Of a DNA stretch of 64,000 bases, positions 8,143 to 16,657 are shown one piece after another. The DNA lies in NCBI RefSeq assembly GCF_011043625.1, contig NZ_JAAKGT010000002.1, forward strand, positions 434,001 through 498,000. Direction: 5' to 3'. The notes beneath the pieces are model-generated. The model was not told where the DNA came from and ran no database searches. It worked only from the letters and a program-made list of their open reading frames with translations. The first letter of the stretch is position 1. Each line of letters starts with the position of its first letter. The stretch is from Caulobacter sp. 602-2. Lineage in GTDB: Bacteria > Pseudomonadota > Alphaproteobacteria > Caulobacterales > Caulobacteraceae. Position numbers and translations under genes: made by a program.

Positions 8143-11046
8143 CTAGAACCTCGCGATCAGCGAGACCTCCATGCGGCGCTTCAGCGGGTCGTCTTCCGAC
8201 CAGCGGTCGAAGAGGTTGCGCACGCCAAGCCGCAGTTCGGTCTCCGATGCGCCGGCGGGCCGGGGCAGTTCCCAGGCCAGGGAGAGGTCGACCGTGGCGC
8301 GTTCGGGCAGCGCTGTCGGGACGTTGGCGTCGATGTAGCGGATGGCGGCCGAGGCGGCGAAGTGGTCGGTCGTCCAGCGCGCGCCGACCGCGCCCCGCCA
8401 CCTTGGCACGCCGCCGTCCGGCGTGCGCTTGTAGACGCCGGAGTCGGCGGGAAGGTTCAGGCGCAGCGTCGGCTGCCAGGTCAGGGCGGCGCTGAGGCCA
8501 AGGCGCCCGCCGGCCAGGTCCAGATCGTGCTCGGCGAGCATGTCCACCGCCTGCATCAGGCTGGAGCCGCTGTTCTCGAAGAGGTCGCGCACCTCCAGGA
8601 TGCGGCCGCCCGTATAGCCCCTGGCGCGATCGGCGTCGGTCAGGGGCGCGCGGATCACCGCGCCGGGAAACCGGTCCTCGTTGAGGATATAGAAGTCGGC
8701 GCCGCGCGAGGCCTGGACGATCAGGTCGCGCCCCTCGATGCGGGTGTAGTCGACCGACAGGCGCGTGCGCGGCAGCAGCGGCGAGGCCAGCACCACGCCC
8801 GCCGAATAGGTCCGGGCCAGGTCGGGCCGAAGATCGGGAGGCGCGCCCCAGACGTAGCGGAACCAGCCTTCCGCATAGACGGGCTGGCTGGGGTTGCGCT
8901 TGGGGTCGACGACGAAGCCGGTGGACATGCTGGTCGTGGTCGAGACCATGTGCGGCTCGGGCAGTTGCCCGCCCGAGGCGTAGGCCGCGCGCAGGATCAG
9001 GCCGTTGACGGGCTCGGCCTTCACGCCGAGCAGGTAGAGGTCGGCCGACTTGTCCAGCGGCGGCGCGGGCGAGCCGTTGAAGATGCGGATGTGGCCGGCC
9101 TGGCGCCGGGCCGCGGCCTGAAGCTCCAGTCCCCGCACGCCCACCACCCCTTCCAGCGGCGCGCGCAGCTCGGCGAACAGCGAGCGCGAGCGGGCGGAGA
9201 CGTGGTTGTCGGGGTGGTTGGAGAAATGCGGCAGCCCCTCCCACAGCTGCTGGGCGGTCAGCGACAGCGTCAGGTCGCGCCCGCCGATCCGGGCGACCGG
9301 GCCCGAAGCGCGCAGCGAGATGTCCTCCAGCCGCGAGGCCGCGTAGGGCGGCGCGGGCGCCCAGGCGGCCTCGTAGCGGGCGAGATCAGCCAGGAACCTG
9401 GCCTGATCGCCGAACGGGTTGGGCGCGGGCCGGCCGTCGCCGGGCGCCGCGCCGCTGGCCACCGAGGTCCAGGCCAGAAGCTCGTAACCGGTCTCGGCGC
9501 TGATCGTGGTGGTGCGGGCCCCGCCCACGGCGTAGTCGACGCCGCCGCGCCAGCGCGCCGGCAGATCGAACACCAGCCCGGCCGTGAAGCGGCGCGAGAT
9601 CACCCGGCTGCGGGTGTTTCCCGAGACGAAGGGCACGGGCGCGACCAGCTCGACGGGGCTCGTTCCCGACAGCTTCGCCGCCGCGCCCTGCCCCGGCGTC
9701 AGCCAGGTCGAGAACGCCCCGGAGGCGGTGGGATAGAGGTCCAGGCTGGAGAGGTAGATGTAGTCGAGATAGGCCTCCGCCCCTCGCCACAGCCTCTGGC
9801 GGACATTGACCAGGACCGCGTCGGTGCGGCTGTCGGTCGACAGCAGGCGGTCGCGGTGGGCCGGGGCCAGGCCCGGCGCCGACTGGCCGGCGTTGCGGAT
9901 CAGCACCGTCTCGATCGGCGTCGAGCCGTCGTAGTCGGCGGGAATGTAGCTCTTCAGCATCGAGACGCCGCCGACCGTGAAGGGGCCGTTGACGCCGAAC
10001 AGGGTGATCCCGTTTCCCGGCGGCCGGCTGTAGGCCTGGCCGGACTTGAGCAGCGCGCCGTCCAGGGGGGCGTAGGCCTCCGCCCGATCGCCATAGGCCA
10101 CGCCGTTGAAGCGCTTCTGGCCGTAGCGGACCATCACCGCCGTGCCGCCGTCGTCGGCGCCATAGCCGATCCGGGCGTCGAAGCGGCTGTAGCCGCCGTC
10201 GCCGTCCTCGCCCGCACCGGCGGTGGCCGCGACCTCGGCACCGCGATAGTCGCGGTCGAGCACCAGGTTGACCACGCCGTTGACCGCGCCCAGGCCATAG
10301 ACGGCGCCGCTGCTCGACCCCAGGGTCTCGATCCGGCCGATCGCGGCCAGCGGAATGGGGCCGACATCGGCCTGCAGCAGGTAGTCGTAGTTCGGGATCG
10401 CCGGCATGCGCCGCCCATCGACCAGCAGCAGGGTCCTGGACTGGGCGTTGGGATCGCGGAAGGCGAAGTTCGAGCGCGACGGCGGCAGGCCCTGCCCCGT
10501 GCGCGGGATCGACTGGCGGCTGTCGCCGTTGCTGGTCAGCCAGGTCTGCAGGAAGTCGTCGGCCGAATGGGACTGGGCGGCGCGCAGCGTGCTGCGCTCG
10601 AACACCCGATAGGGCTGGATGTCGTCGGGATCGCGCCGCTGATCGACGTTCTGGGTGCGCACGCCCACGACCAGCAGTTCGGGCAAGGCCACCGGACCGG
10701 AGGTTTCCTCGGACGGCGCGCCGCGCCCGGCCTTCACCACATAGACGCCGGCCTCGACCCGTTCGAACCGCAGGCCCGATCCGGCCAGCAGCCGCTCCAG
10801 CGCCTCGCTGGGCGTCAGGCGTCCCCGCAGGGCCGGCGCCCGCCGGTCGCCGATCGTGTCGGAAGAGACCAGGATCTCGATCTGCGCCTGGCGGCCCAGT
10901 TCGGCCAGCGCGCGGTTCAGCGGCTGGGCGCGCACGGCCACGCTCGCCGTGCGCTCGGCCGCCCAGGCGGGCGCAACCAGCGCCCAGGCGCAGGCCGCCG
11001 TCGCCAGGGCCCGCACAAGGCCGCCATGTCCGCTTCGAAAGGTCAC
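8143..11046 (-). CDS. TonB-dependent receptor with STN (FecA-like) domain
   Basis: An outer-membrane active transporter of about 967 residues. A signal peptide (ALATAACAWALVAPAWA) is followed by a secretin/TonB N-terminal STN domain (QPLNRALAELGRQAQIEILV), as in FecA-type receptors that signal to sigma/anti-sigma pairs. Then come a plug domain (LLLVDGRRMPAI, IGRIETLGSSSGAVYGLGAVNGVVNLVLD) and a 22-strand-type barrel ending in a C-terminal phenylalanine (SLIARF). GTG at 11046 is the likely start. No FecI/FecR-like pair is adjacent, so any signalling partner must lie elsewhere. The substrate cannot be read from the sequence. Confidence 0.9.
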   Translation of the reverse strand: MTFRSGHGGLVRALATAACAWALVAPAWAAERTASVAVRAQPLNRALAELGRQAQIEILVSSDTIGDRRAPALRGRLTPSEALERLLAGSGLRFERVEAGVYVVKAGRGAPSEETSGPVALPELLVVGVRTQNVDQRRDPDDIQPYRVFERSTLRAAQSHSADDFLQTWLTSNGDSRQSIPRTGQGLPPSRSNFAFRDPNAQSRTLLLVDGRRMPAIPNYDYLLQADVGPIPLAAIGRIETLGSSSGAVYGLGAVNGVVNLVLDRDYRGAEVAATAGAGEDGDGGYSRFDARIGYGADDGGTAVMVRYGQKRFNGVAYGDRAEAYAPLDGALLKSGQAYSRPPGNGITLFGVNGPFTVGGVSMLKSYIPADYDGSTPIETVLIRNAGQSAPGLAPAHRDRLLSTDSRTDAVLVNVRQRLWRGAEAYLDYIYLSSLDLYPTASGAFSTWLTPGQGAAAKLSGTSPVELVAPVPFVSGNTRSRVISRRFTAGLVFDLPARWRGGVDYAVGGARTTTISAETGYELLAWTSVASGAAPGDGRPAPNPFGDQARFLADLARYEAAWAPAPPYAASRLEDISLRASGPVARIGGRDLTLSLTAQQLWEGLPHFSNHPDNHVSARSRSLFAELRAPLEGVVGVRGLELQAAARRQAGHIRIFNGSPAPPLDKSADLYLLGVKAEPVNGLILRAAYASGGQLPEPHMVSTTTSMSTGFVVDPKRNPSQPVYAEGWFRYVWGAPPDLRPDLARTYSAGVVLASPLLPRTRLSVDYTRIEGRDLIVQASRGADFYILNEDRFPGAVIRAPLTDADRARGYTGGRILEVRDLFENSGSSLMQAVDMLAEHDLDLAGGRLGLSAALTWQPTLRLNLPADSGVYKRTPDGGVPRWRGAVGARWTTDHFAASAAIRYIDANVPTALPERATVDLSLAWELPRPAGASETELRLGVRNLFDRWSEDDPLKRRMEVSLIARF

Positions 11047-11184
11047 CCGACAACCTTGCAGAGACCCTCGCCCGCCCATCGGCGCTGGTCTTGGAGAAGT
11101 GCTCGGGCAATAGAACGAACATTGTTATTCAGGCAAGCGTTTGAACGCGCCCTGCCGCCGCCGCGCGGCAAGCGAACACGAAAC

Positions 11185-11211
11185 AGGGCGCGGAACCCGG
11201 TTCCGCGCCCT
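11185..11211 (-). terminator. Strong hairpin after the S9 peptidase gene
   Basis: AGGGCGCGGAAC, three bases, then the exact complement: a 12-bp perfect stem just past the peptidase stop, followed on the minus strand by a weakly T-rich tract (GTTTCGTGTT). It probably ends the receptor/peptidase transcript and insulates the STN receptor gene. Confidence 0.65.
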
Positions 11212-11242
11212 GCCCTGTCCGTGGTCGGATCAATCGATCCGG

Positions 11243-13204
11243 CTATTGGCCCAGCAGCGTCTTTCGCCAGAACATGATGCTGGACCAGAAGTAGTAGTCG
11301 GCGTTTTCCTTCTTGCGGAAGACGTGGCCGTCGTTCTTGGCCAGCAGGTGCCAGGCCTGCCCGCCCTTGGCGCGGACGGCGGCGATCATCTGGTCGGCCT
11401 CGGAGGCCGGCACGCGCGGGTCGGTGCCGCCGGTGGCCACCAGCAGCGGGATGGTGATCTTGTCGACGCTGGTCAGCGGCGAGATCTTCATCAGCTGGGC
11501 GCGCTGCTTGGGATCGCGCTCGTCGCCGTACTCCACGCGGCGCAGGTCGCGCCGGTAGGACTGGGTGTTCTCCAGGAACGTGACGAAGTTGGAGATCGCG
11601 ACGTAGCAGTTGGCGCCCTTCAGGCGCGGGCTGTAGTGCGTGGCCGAGGCGTAGCACATGTAGCCGCCGTAGGAGACGCCGTTGACCGCGAAGCGGTCGG
11701 CGTCCAGCGCCGGCTCCTTGGTCAGGGCGTCGAGGAAGGCCCCGATGTCCTTGACCGAGTCCTCGCGCTTGAACGGGCCGTTGTCGAGATTGACGAAGCG
11801 CTTGCCGTAGCCCGACGAGCCGCGGACGTTGGGGAAGAACAGCGCCACGCCCAACTCGTTGACCAGATAGTTGTTGCCGCCGAGGAAGTCGGGACGGGTC
11901 TGGCCTTCGGGACCGCCGTGGATGTCGACGATCAGCGGGCGCTTGCCGGGGAACTTGGCCGGGTCGGGCTGATAGAGGAAGCCCGAGACCGTCTCGCCGT
12001 CGAAGCTCTTGATCTCCACCAGGCGCGGCTCGACGTTCTTGGCCGGGTCCAGGCCGCCGGTCTCGCTGTGGGTCCACTGGGTGACCTTCAGCGTCCTGGG
12101 ATCGATCGAGAAGGCGTCGCCGGCCACCTTGGCCGACGACATCGACAGGCCGATCTCGCCCCACGGCGAAATCTCGATGGCCGGACCGATGCTGTAGGGG
12201 ATGACGCCGCCGGGCAGGCCCTCGACCGTGCGCACCGCGCCGCTGGCCAGATCCAGCACCCGCACGCGCGAGACCCCGGCCTCGTTGATGGCGTAGACCG
12301 CGAAGCCCCCGTCGGGCGACAGGGCGAAGTCGGAGACGTCCCAGCGCGCTTCCTTGCTGACGGGGACGAAGGCCTTGGTCTTCGCGTCCAGGCGGCCCAG
12401 GCGCAGGAAGTCGCTGTCCTTGTCCGAGGTCAGCCACACCGAGCCGTCGTGGGCGTAGTGGGGATCGACGAACGAGGCCTTGGCCTTGGGATCGGTCAGC
12501 GGGACCATCGCGCCGCTGGACAGGTCCAGCTCATAGACCATGGCCTCGTTGATCGACATGCGATTGAGCACCAGGGCCTTTTGGCCGTCGGCCGAGAAGT
12601 CGGCGATGTTCCAGCCGCCGCCGGTGACCTTGGCGACCAGGCGGTCGGTCTTGGGATCGCGCGGGTCGACCACGTAGAGGTCCATGTCCGCGCCGTTGCG
12701 GCGCGAGGAGGCGTAGCCGACCTGCTTGCCGTCGGGCGACCAGGCGCCGAACCAGTTGCGGCTCTTGCCGTCGGTCACCAGGCGCGGGCGGCCGTCGACC
12801 AGCAGGTAGAGCTGGTAGAACTCGTCGCCGCCGACGTCCTTCTGCAGCACCAGAGCATCGCCGGCCGGCGACAGGGCGGCGGCCAGGATCGGCTCGGCCT
12901 CGAAGCTCAGCTGGCGGCGGTCGGCGTCGGGCTTGGCCACCGTGTGGACCTGGTCGGTGCCGCCGAACCTGGTCTTGATCAGCATCGAGCGATCGGCGGG
13001 GTTCCAGCCCAGGAAGTTGGCGTGGCGGGCCTGCAGGTAGGGCGTGGTCGCCGAGACCAGCTCCTGCGGGATCGGCGGCAGGCCGTCGGCGACGATGGCG
13101 GCCGGAACGGCGGCCACGGGGCCGGCCGCAGGGGCCGTCTGGGCCATGGCGAGGCCGCCGCTCGCCGCCAGCAGGGCGAGCGTCAGGGGAAGGCGCGAGA
13201 TCAT
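11243..13204 (-). CDS. S9 family (prolyl oligopeptidase-like) peptidase, exported
   Basis: A 653-residue serine peptidase. The first residues (MISRLPLTLALLAASGGLAMAQ) are a signal peptide, so it probably acts in the periplasm. Beta-propeller repeats (residues about 60-400, for example LSPAGDALVLQKD, WSPDGKQVGYAS) precede an alpha/beta-hydrolase domain with the triad Ser in NGVSYGGYM (about 511), Asp in GGTDPRVP (about 594) and His in NDGHVFRKKEN (about 628). ATG 13204 begins the signal peptide. It lies 158 bp downstream of a TonB receptor on the same strand, suggesting that peptides imported by the receptor are trimmed here. S9 enzymes next to TonB receptors include lasso-peptide isopeptidases (AtxE), but no lasso precursor or maturation gene is seen, so a general peptidase is the safer call. 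Confidence 0.9.
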   Translation of the reverse strand: MISRLPLTLALLAASGGLAMAQTAPAAGPVAAVPAAIVADGLPPIPQELVSATTPYLQARHANFLGWNPADRSMLIKTRFGGTDQVHTVAKPDADRRQLSFEAEPILAAALSPAGDALVLQKDVGGDEFYQLYLLVDGRPRLVTDGKSRNWFGAWSPDGKQVGYASSRRNGADMDLYVVDPRDPKTDRLVAKVTGGGWNIADFSADGQKALVLNRMSINEAMVYELDLSSGAMVPLTDPKAKASFVDPHYAHDGSVWLTSDKDSDFLRLGRLDAKTKAFVPVSKEARWDVSDFALSPDGGFAVYAINEAGVSRVRVLDLASGAVRTVEGLPGGVIPYSIGPAIEISPWGEIGLSMSSAKVAGDAFSIDPRTLKVTQWTHSETGGLDPAKNVEPRLVEIKSFDGETVSGFLYQPDPAKFPGKRPLIVDIHGGPEGQTRPDFLGGNNYLVNELGVALFFPNVRGSSGYGKRFVNLDNGPFKREDSVKDIGAFLDALTKEPALDADRFAVNGVSYGGYMCYASATHYSPRLKGANCYVAISNFVTFLENTQSYRRDLRRVEYGDERDPKQRAQLMKISPLTSVDKITIPLLVATGGTDPRVPASEADQMIAAVRAKGGQAWHLLAKNDGHVFRKKENADYYFWSSIMFWRKTLLGQ

Positions 13205-13232
13205 GGGGAAATCACCAATCGAGGGGGTGAGG

Positions 13233-13264
13233 CGCCGCCGGCCACGGGGGACCGGCCGGCGGCG
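13233..13264 (-). other. 11-bp perfect hairpin in the receptor-peptidase spacer
   Basis: CGCCGCCGGCC and its exact complement are separated by 10 bases, between the TonB receptor stop (13363) and the peptidase start (13204). No T-run follows. It could lower peptidase expression relative to the receptor or protect the upstream mRNA end. Confidence 0.45.
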
Positions 13265-13362
13265 CTGGTATCGGCCGGGCCCGGAACCTTGAGGGAAGGC
13301 TCCAGGCCGCCAGGGTCGGGCGCGCCCGGCGGGGGCGACGGATGCGTCCGACCCCGGCGTTC

Positions 13363-16092
13363 CTAGAAGCGCATCCGCGCGCCCAGGGTCACGTAGCGGC
13401 CGATGACGTCGTAGTAGGGCGAGTAGAGCGAGCCGATCGGCGGCTCCTTGTCGAACAGGTTGGTGGCGTTGGCGTAGAGTTCGACGTTGTAGCCGTTGAA
13501 CTCGGGCAGCTTGGCGCGCACGCCCAGGTCGACATAGGTGTAGGCCTTGATGTGGCCGTTCACGAGATCGACGGTGTTGTTGTAGTTGCCGGGCGAGATG
13601 TAGCGGGCCCGCAGGTTGGCCCCGAACACCGGACCCGAATAGTCCAGGCTGCTGACAACCCGGAACTCCGGCACGCCCAGGCCGAACGAGTAGCCCTGCG
13701 AGCGGACGTAGTCGATCTCGCTGACGCCGTCGTTGGTGGTCAGGTTGTTGACCCAGGTGCCGACGGTGCGCAGGCGCAGGCGGCCGTCCAGGCTGGAATG
13801 CACGCGCGAGGCGTCCATCGAGTAGGACATCTCCACGTCGACGCCGTCGGTCTTGTAGTTCGACAGGTTGACGTAGGTGGAGACGATCCGGGTGATGGCG
13901 TTGGTGGCGCTGTCGCGGGTGATCCGCGAGCACATGTCCTGGTTGCCGGCGGCGCAGCGGGTGACGATGTCCTGGGCGCCGATCGTGGTGATCACGTCGT
14001 CGATGTCGATGTTGTAGTAGTCGACCGAGACGTTGAAGCCCGGGATCTGCGGCGGCGAATAGACGAAGCCGGCCGTGAAGGTCTTGGCCGTCTCCGGCTG
14101 CAGGGCCTGATTGCCGCCGCCGTTGGTCAGCACGTAGACGCTGGAGCTGGTCACCGGGTCGACGATGGTGTTGTAGCCCGTCGTGCTGGTGGTGAAGAGC
14201 TCGGTCAGGTTGGCCGAACGAATGTCGCGCGACTGGGTGATCCGGCCCCGGAAGCCCGGGAAGAACTCGTTGGTCGCGCCCAGCTTCCACGACCAGATCG
14301 AGCCGGTGGTGTCGTAGTCGCTGATGCGGGCGGCCGCATTGACCTCCAGCTTGTTGAGTACAGGCACGTCGCGGACGACGGGCACCAGCACTTCGGCGAA
14401 GGCTTCCTTGACCGTGAAGCTGCCCGACATCGCCGAGAAGCTGAACGAGGTGAAGGCCTTGGCCGTGTCGAGGGCGCCGACCGAGCGATCGACCGACTCC
14501 TTGCGGGCCTCGCCGCCGACGGCGATCGAGACCGGACCGGCCGGCAGCTCGAAGGGCTCGCCGCGCAGGCTGAAGCCGCCGACGTCGAGCTTGGTGGTCT
14601 CGCGCATGCTGGGCGTGCCGGTGACGTAGGCGATCGCCGCGGCCGAGGGCGAGCCCTCGCCGAACAGGTTGATCGGCACGCAGTTGGTCGTCGGGTCGGT
14701 CAGGGCGATGCGGCAGACCGCCTGGCCGCTCGTCGGGCTGATCACCGAGTCCACGGCGTTGGCGTAGTTCTGGGTCAGCAGGAACCCGGGGGTGTCGATG
14801 TTGTTCTCGTTCTCCCCGTGGCTGTAGTAGGCGCTCCAGCGCCAGCCGTCGCCGAACGCGCCGTCCAGCGCGATCGTGCCCTGGGTGGCCACGCGCTCGA
14901 AGTCGATGGTCGAGTACGACAGGTCGCTGTTGAAGCGGCCCATGGTGAACTGGGTCTCGCCGGCGTTGGCCAGGGCGGTGCGCACGGCGGTCGGCAGGAA
15001 GGCGTTGTCGGCCTTGATCGTCAGGTTGCCGCGGTTGTGGTCGCCGAACCAGATGTAGTCGTTCCACATGCGCGAGTGGCGCAGCTCGGCGGTCAGCTTG
15101 ACGCTGTCGGTCAGGTCGTAGGTGACGCTGGCCATGGTGGCGTAGCGGCGCTGGGGCGTGACCAGCGGCGACAGGTCGTCGTTCGAGGGGCCTTCGCCGC
15201 CGATCGAGTTGGTGCCGCTGACCGTGCCGTAGTCGAAGTCGCGCAGGCTGCCGTCGGGATTGAAGGCCTTGCCCTTCAGCACGCCCGACATGATCAGGCC
15301 GCCATAGGCCGCGTTCGAGAAGCCGACGTCGGGCGCCAGCTTGTAGCGGCCGTCGCCGTTGGGAACGGTGGCCCAGCGGCCGATGTTCGGACGGCTGTTC
15401 TTGGGAACCACGCCTTCGTTGTTGAGGAACTCGCCGCCGATGACGAAGTGGCCGCGACCGTCGGCGAAGCCCGTGCCCCAGGCGCCTTCGACACGCACCT
15501 GCTCGGCGTCGTCATAGGACGAGATGCCGCCCTCGACGCCCAGCTTCCCGCCGGTGAAGTTGCGGTCGATCATGATGTTGGCGACGCCGGCCACGGCGCC
15601 CGAGCCCCAGGCGGCCGAGGCGCCGCCGGTGACGACGTCGACGCCCTTCACCAGCACGCTGGGCACCACGTTCAGGTCGTTCTCGCCCGAGAAGCGGCGA
15701 CCGTCGATCAGCACCAGGGTGCGGCTGATGCCCAGGCCCCGCAGGTCGAGCGGGGCGTTGCCGGCGCCGGTGTTGGTGCCGGTGGTCTGGGCCGAGGTGG
15801 TGGCGCGGAACTGCGGCAGGTCGTTCAGGGCCGCGGCGATGTTCGGGCGCGCGCCGACGGCCAGGTCGGCGTCGGTGACCCGGACGGTCGGCGTCGGGGC
15901 CTGGAAGCCGGCGCGGTCGATGCGCGAGGCGGTGACGACGATCTCGCCGACGCTGTCGTCGGCCTTGTCGCCCGAGGTCTGGGCCAGGGCCGCGCCGTGC
16001 AGCGCCAGCGCCGCGGGCAGGATGCTCGCGCCGATCAGCAGGGCGCGGCGGGAGTGACGTGAAAATGCCAAGTGAGATCCCCTCTCAAACAT
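13363..16092 (-). CDS. TonB-dependent receptor under a glycine riboswitch
   Basis: An outer-membrane receptor of about 909 residues: signal peptide (RRALLIGASILPAALALHGA), TonB-box-like segment (VGEIVVTASRI), plug (LDLRGLGISRTLVLIDGRR, VDVVTGGASAAWGSGAVAGVANIM) and a long barrel ending in aromatic F (GARMRF). Two starts are possible: ATG 16092, or TTG 16071 (MAFSRHSRRALL), which has GAGAGGGG at ideal spacing and gives the more typical signal peptide. A tandem glycine riboswitch lies about 115-290 nt upstream on the same strand. The S9 peptidase gene follows. Uptake of glycine-containing peptides or a related amino compound is inferred from this arrangement; the receptor sequence alone does not reveal the ligand. 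Confidence 0.9.
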   Translation of the reverse strand: MFERGSHLAFSRHSRRALLIGASILPAALALHGAALAQTSGDKADDSVGEIVVTASRIDRAGFQAPTPTVRVTDADLAVGARPNIAAALNDLPQFRATTSAQTTGTNTGAGNAPLDLRGLGISRTLVLIDGRRFSGENDLNVVPSVLVKGVDVVTGGASAAWGSGAVAGVANIMIDRNFTGGKLGVEGGISSYDDAEQVRVEGAWGTGFADGRGHFVIGGEFLNNEGVVPKNSRPNIGRWATVPNGDGRYKLAPDVGFSNAAYGGLIMSGVLKGKAFNPDGSLRDFDYGTVSGTNSIGGEGPSNDDLSPLVTPQRRYATMASVTYDLTDSVKLTAELRHSRMWNDYIWFGDHNRGNLTIKADNAFLPTAVRTALANAGETQFTMGRFNSDLSYSTIDFERVATQGTIALDGAFGDGWRWSAYYSHGENENNIDTPGFLLTQNYANAVDSVISPTSGQAVCRIALTDPTTNCVPINLFGEGSPSAAAIAYVTGTPSMRETTKLDVGGFSLRGEPFELPAGPVSIAVGGEARKESVDRSVGALDTAKAFTSFSFSAMSGSFTVKEAFAEVLVPVVRDVPVLNKLEVNAAARISDYDTTGSIWSWKLGATNEFFPGFRGRITQSRDIRSANLTELFTTSTTGYNTIVDPVTSSSVYVLTNGGGNQALQPETAKTFTAGFVYSPPQIPGFNVSVDYYNIDIDDVITTIGAQDIVTRCAAGNQDMCSRITRDSATNAITRIVSTYVNLSNYKTDGVDVEMSYSMDASRVHSSLDGRLRLRTVGTWVNNLTTNDGVSEIDYVRSQGYSFGLGVPEFRVVSSLDYSGPVFGANLRARYISPGNYNNTVDLVNGHIKAYTYVDLGVRAKLPEFNGYNVELYANATNLFDKEPPIGSLYSPYYDVIGRYVTLGARMRF

Positions 16093-16208
16093 GCAGTCGA
16101 CAGTCGCCCCCGCCCCGGACGCCCATGAACTGGACGGTCCAGGAGCCGCGATCCGCCAGCAGCGCACCACGCGCCGCTCGCGAAACCGCAAGGCGTTCCT
16201 CTGCCCCC

Positions 16209-16382
16209 GCTGTCCTGTTGGCCTGAGAGATTCGGAACGCACCGCGCCCTTGCTCCTTCGGCGAGACGCTCCTCCTGGAGGCGCGCCTGCTTTCCAGCGT
16301 CCTTGTGCTCCGCGGTCCTTTTGCCTGAGCGTTTCCGGGGCGGTTGCGCCTTCGGCGTCGGGTCGAACCTGATCTCTTCCGC
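16209..16382 (-). ncRNA. Tandem glycine riboswitch (two aptamers)
   Basis: Read on the minus strand. Aptamer 1 (16382-16312) opens GCGGAAGAG, carries GCCGAAGGCGCAAC and closes with GCTCAGGCAAAAGGACCGC; the terminal GCGG and CCGC pair as P1. A linker of 13 nt (16311-16299) follows. Aptamer 2 (16298-16209) opens GCTGGAAAGC, carries GCCGAAGGAGCAAG and closes with CTCTCAGGCCAACAGGACAGC, with GCTG/CAGC pairing as P1. CCGAAGG-GCAA and CTCAGGCAAAAGGAC are hallmark conserved elements of glycine (gcvT) aptamers, and the close spacing is the standard cooperative tandem form. The next gene is a TonB-dependent receptor. No T-run terminator is seen before the start, so control of translation is more likely; glycine sensing is from family knowledge. 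Confidence 0.92.
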
Positions 16383-16640
16383 AAGAGCAGGATCAGTTAG
16401 GCCGGGCGTTCCGTTGTCGGCAAAACCGGTGGAGGCGGCATGTTTTCATCGCGCGAGCCGCAATGCGCGGGCACGTTCTTCCTGACGATCAACCCAGGGG
16501 GATCGGCCATCGCCCTGCGGTTTCAACCGATCGGGGGGTCGTGACAGGTCGGTGACAGCTTCGCGGCGCGGGCGCGAGCCGTAAAAATGGGCTGAGCCCC
16601 GCCCTGGCGGATCAATTTGCACAAATACTCATCGACAATT

Positions 16641-16655
16641 GCCCGCGATGCGGGC
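16641..16655 (-). terminator. Short hairpin after the solute-binding protein gene
   Basis: GCCCGC, three bases, GCGGGC, overlapping the stop of the solute-binding protein gene and followed on the minus strand by AATTGTCG. The stem is only 6 bp and there is no T-run, so this is a weak candidate. Confidence 0.3.
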
Positions 16656-16657
16656 GC

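Noticed and set aside
8104-11277. Long plus-strand frame (over 1000 codons) opposite the STN receptor
   Set aside because: A GC-rich antisense shadow: the minus-strand product has signal peptide, STN, plug and barrel, while the plus product is low-complexity.
11243-13204. Lasso-peptide isopeptidase (AtxE) call for the S9 enzyme
   Set aside because: The S9 catalytic motifs fit many peptidases, and no lasso precursor or B/C maturation genes are in the window, so only the family is claimed.
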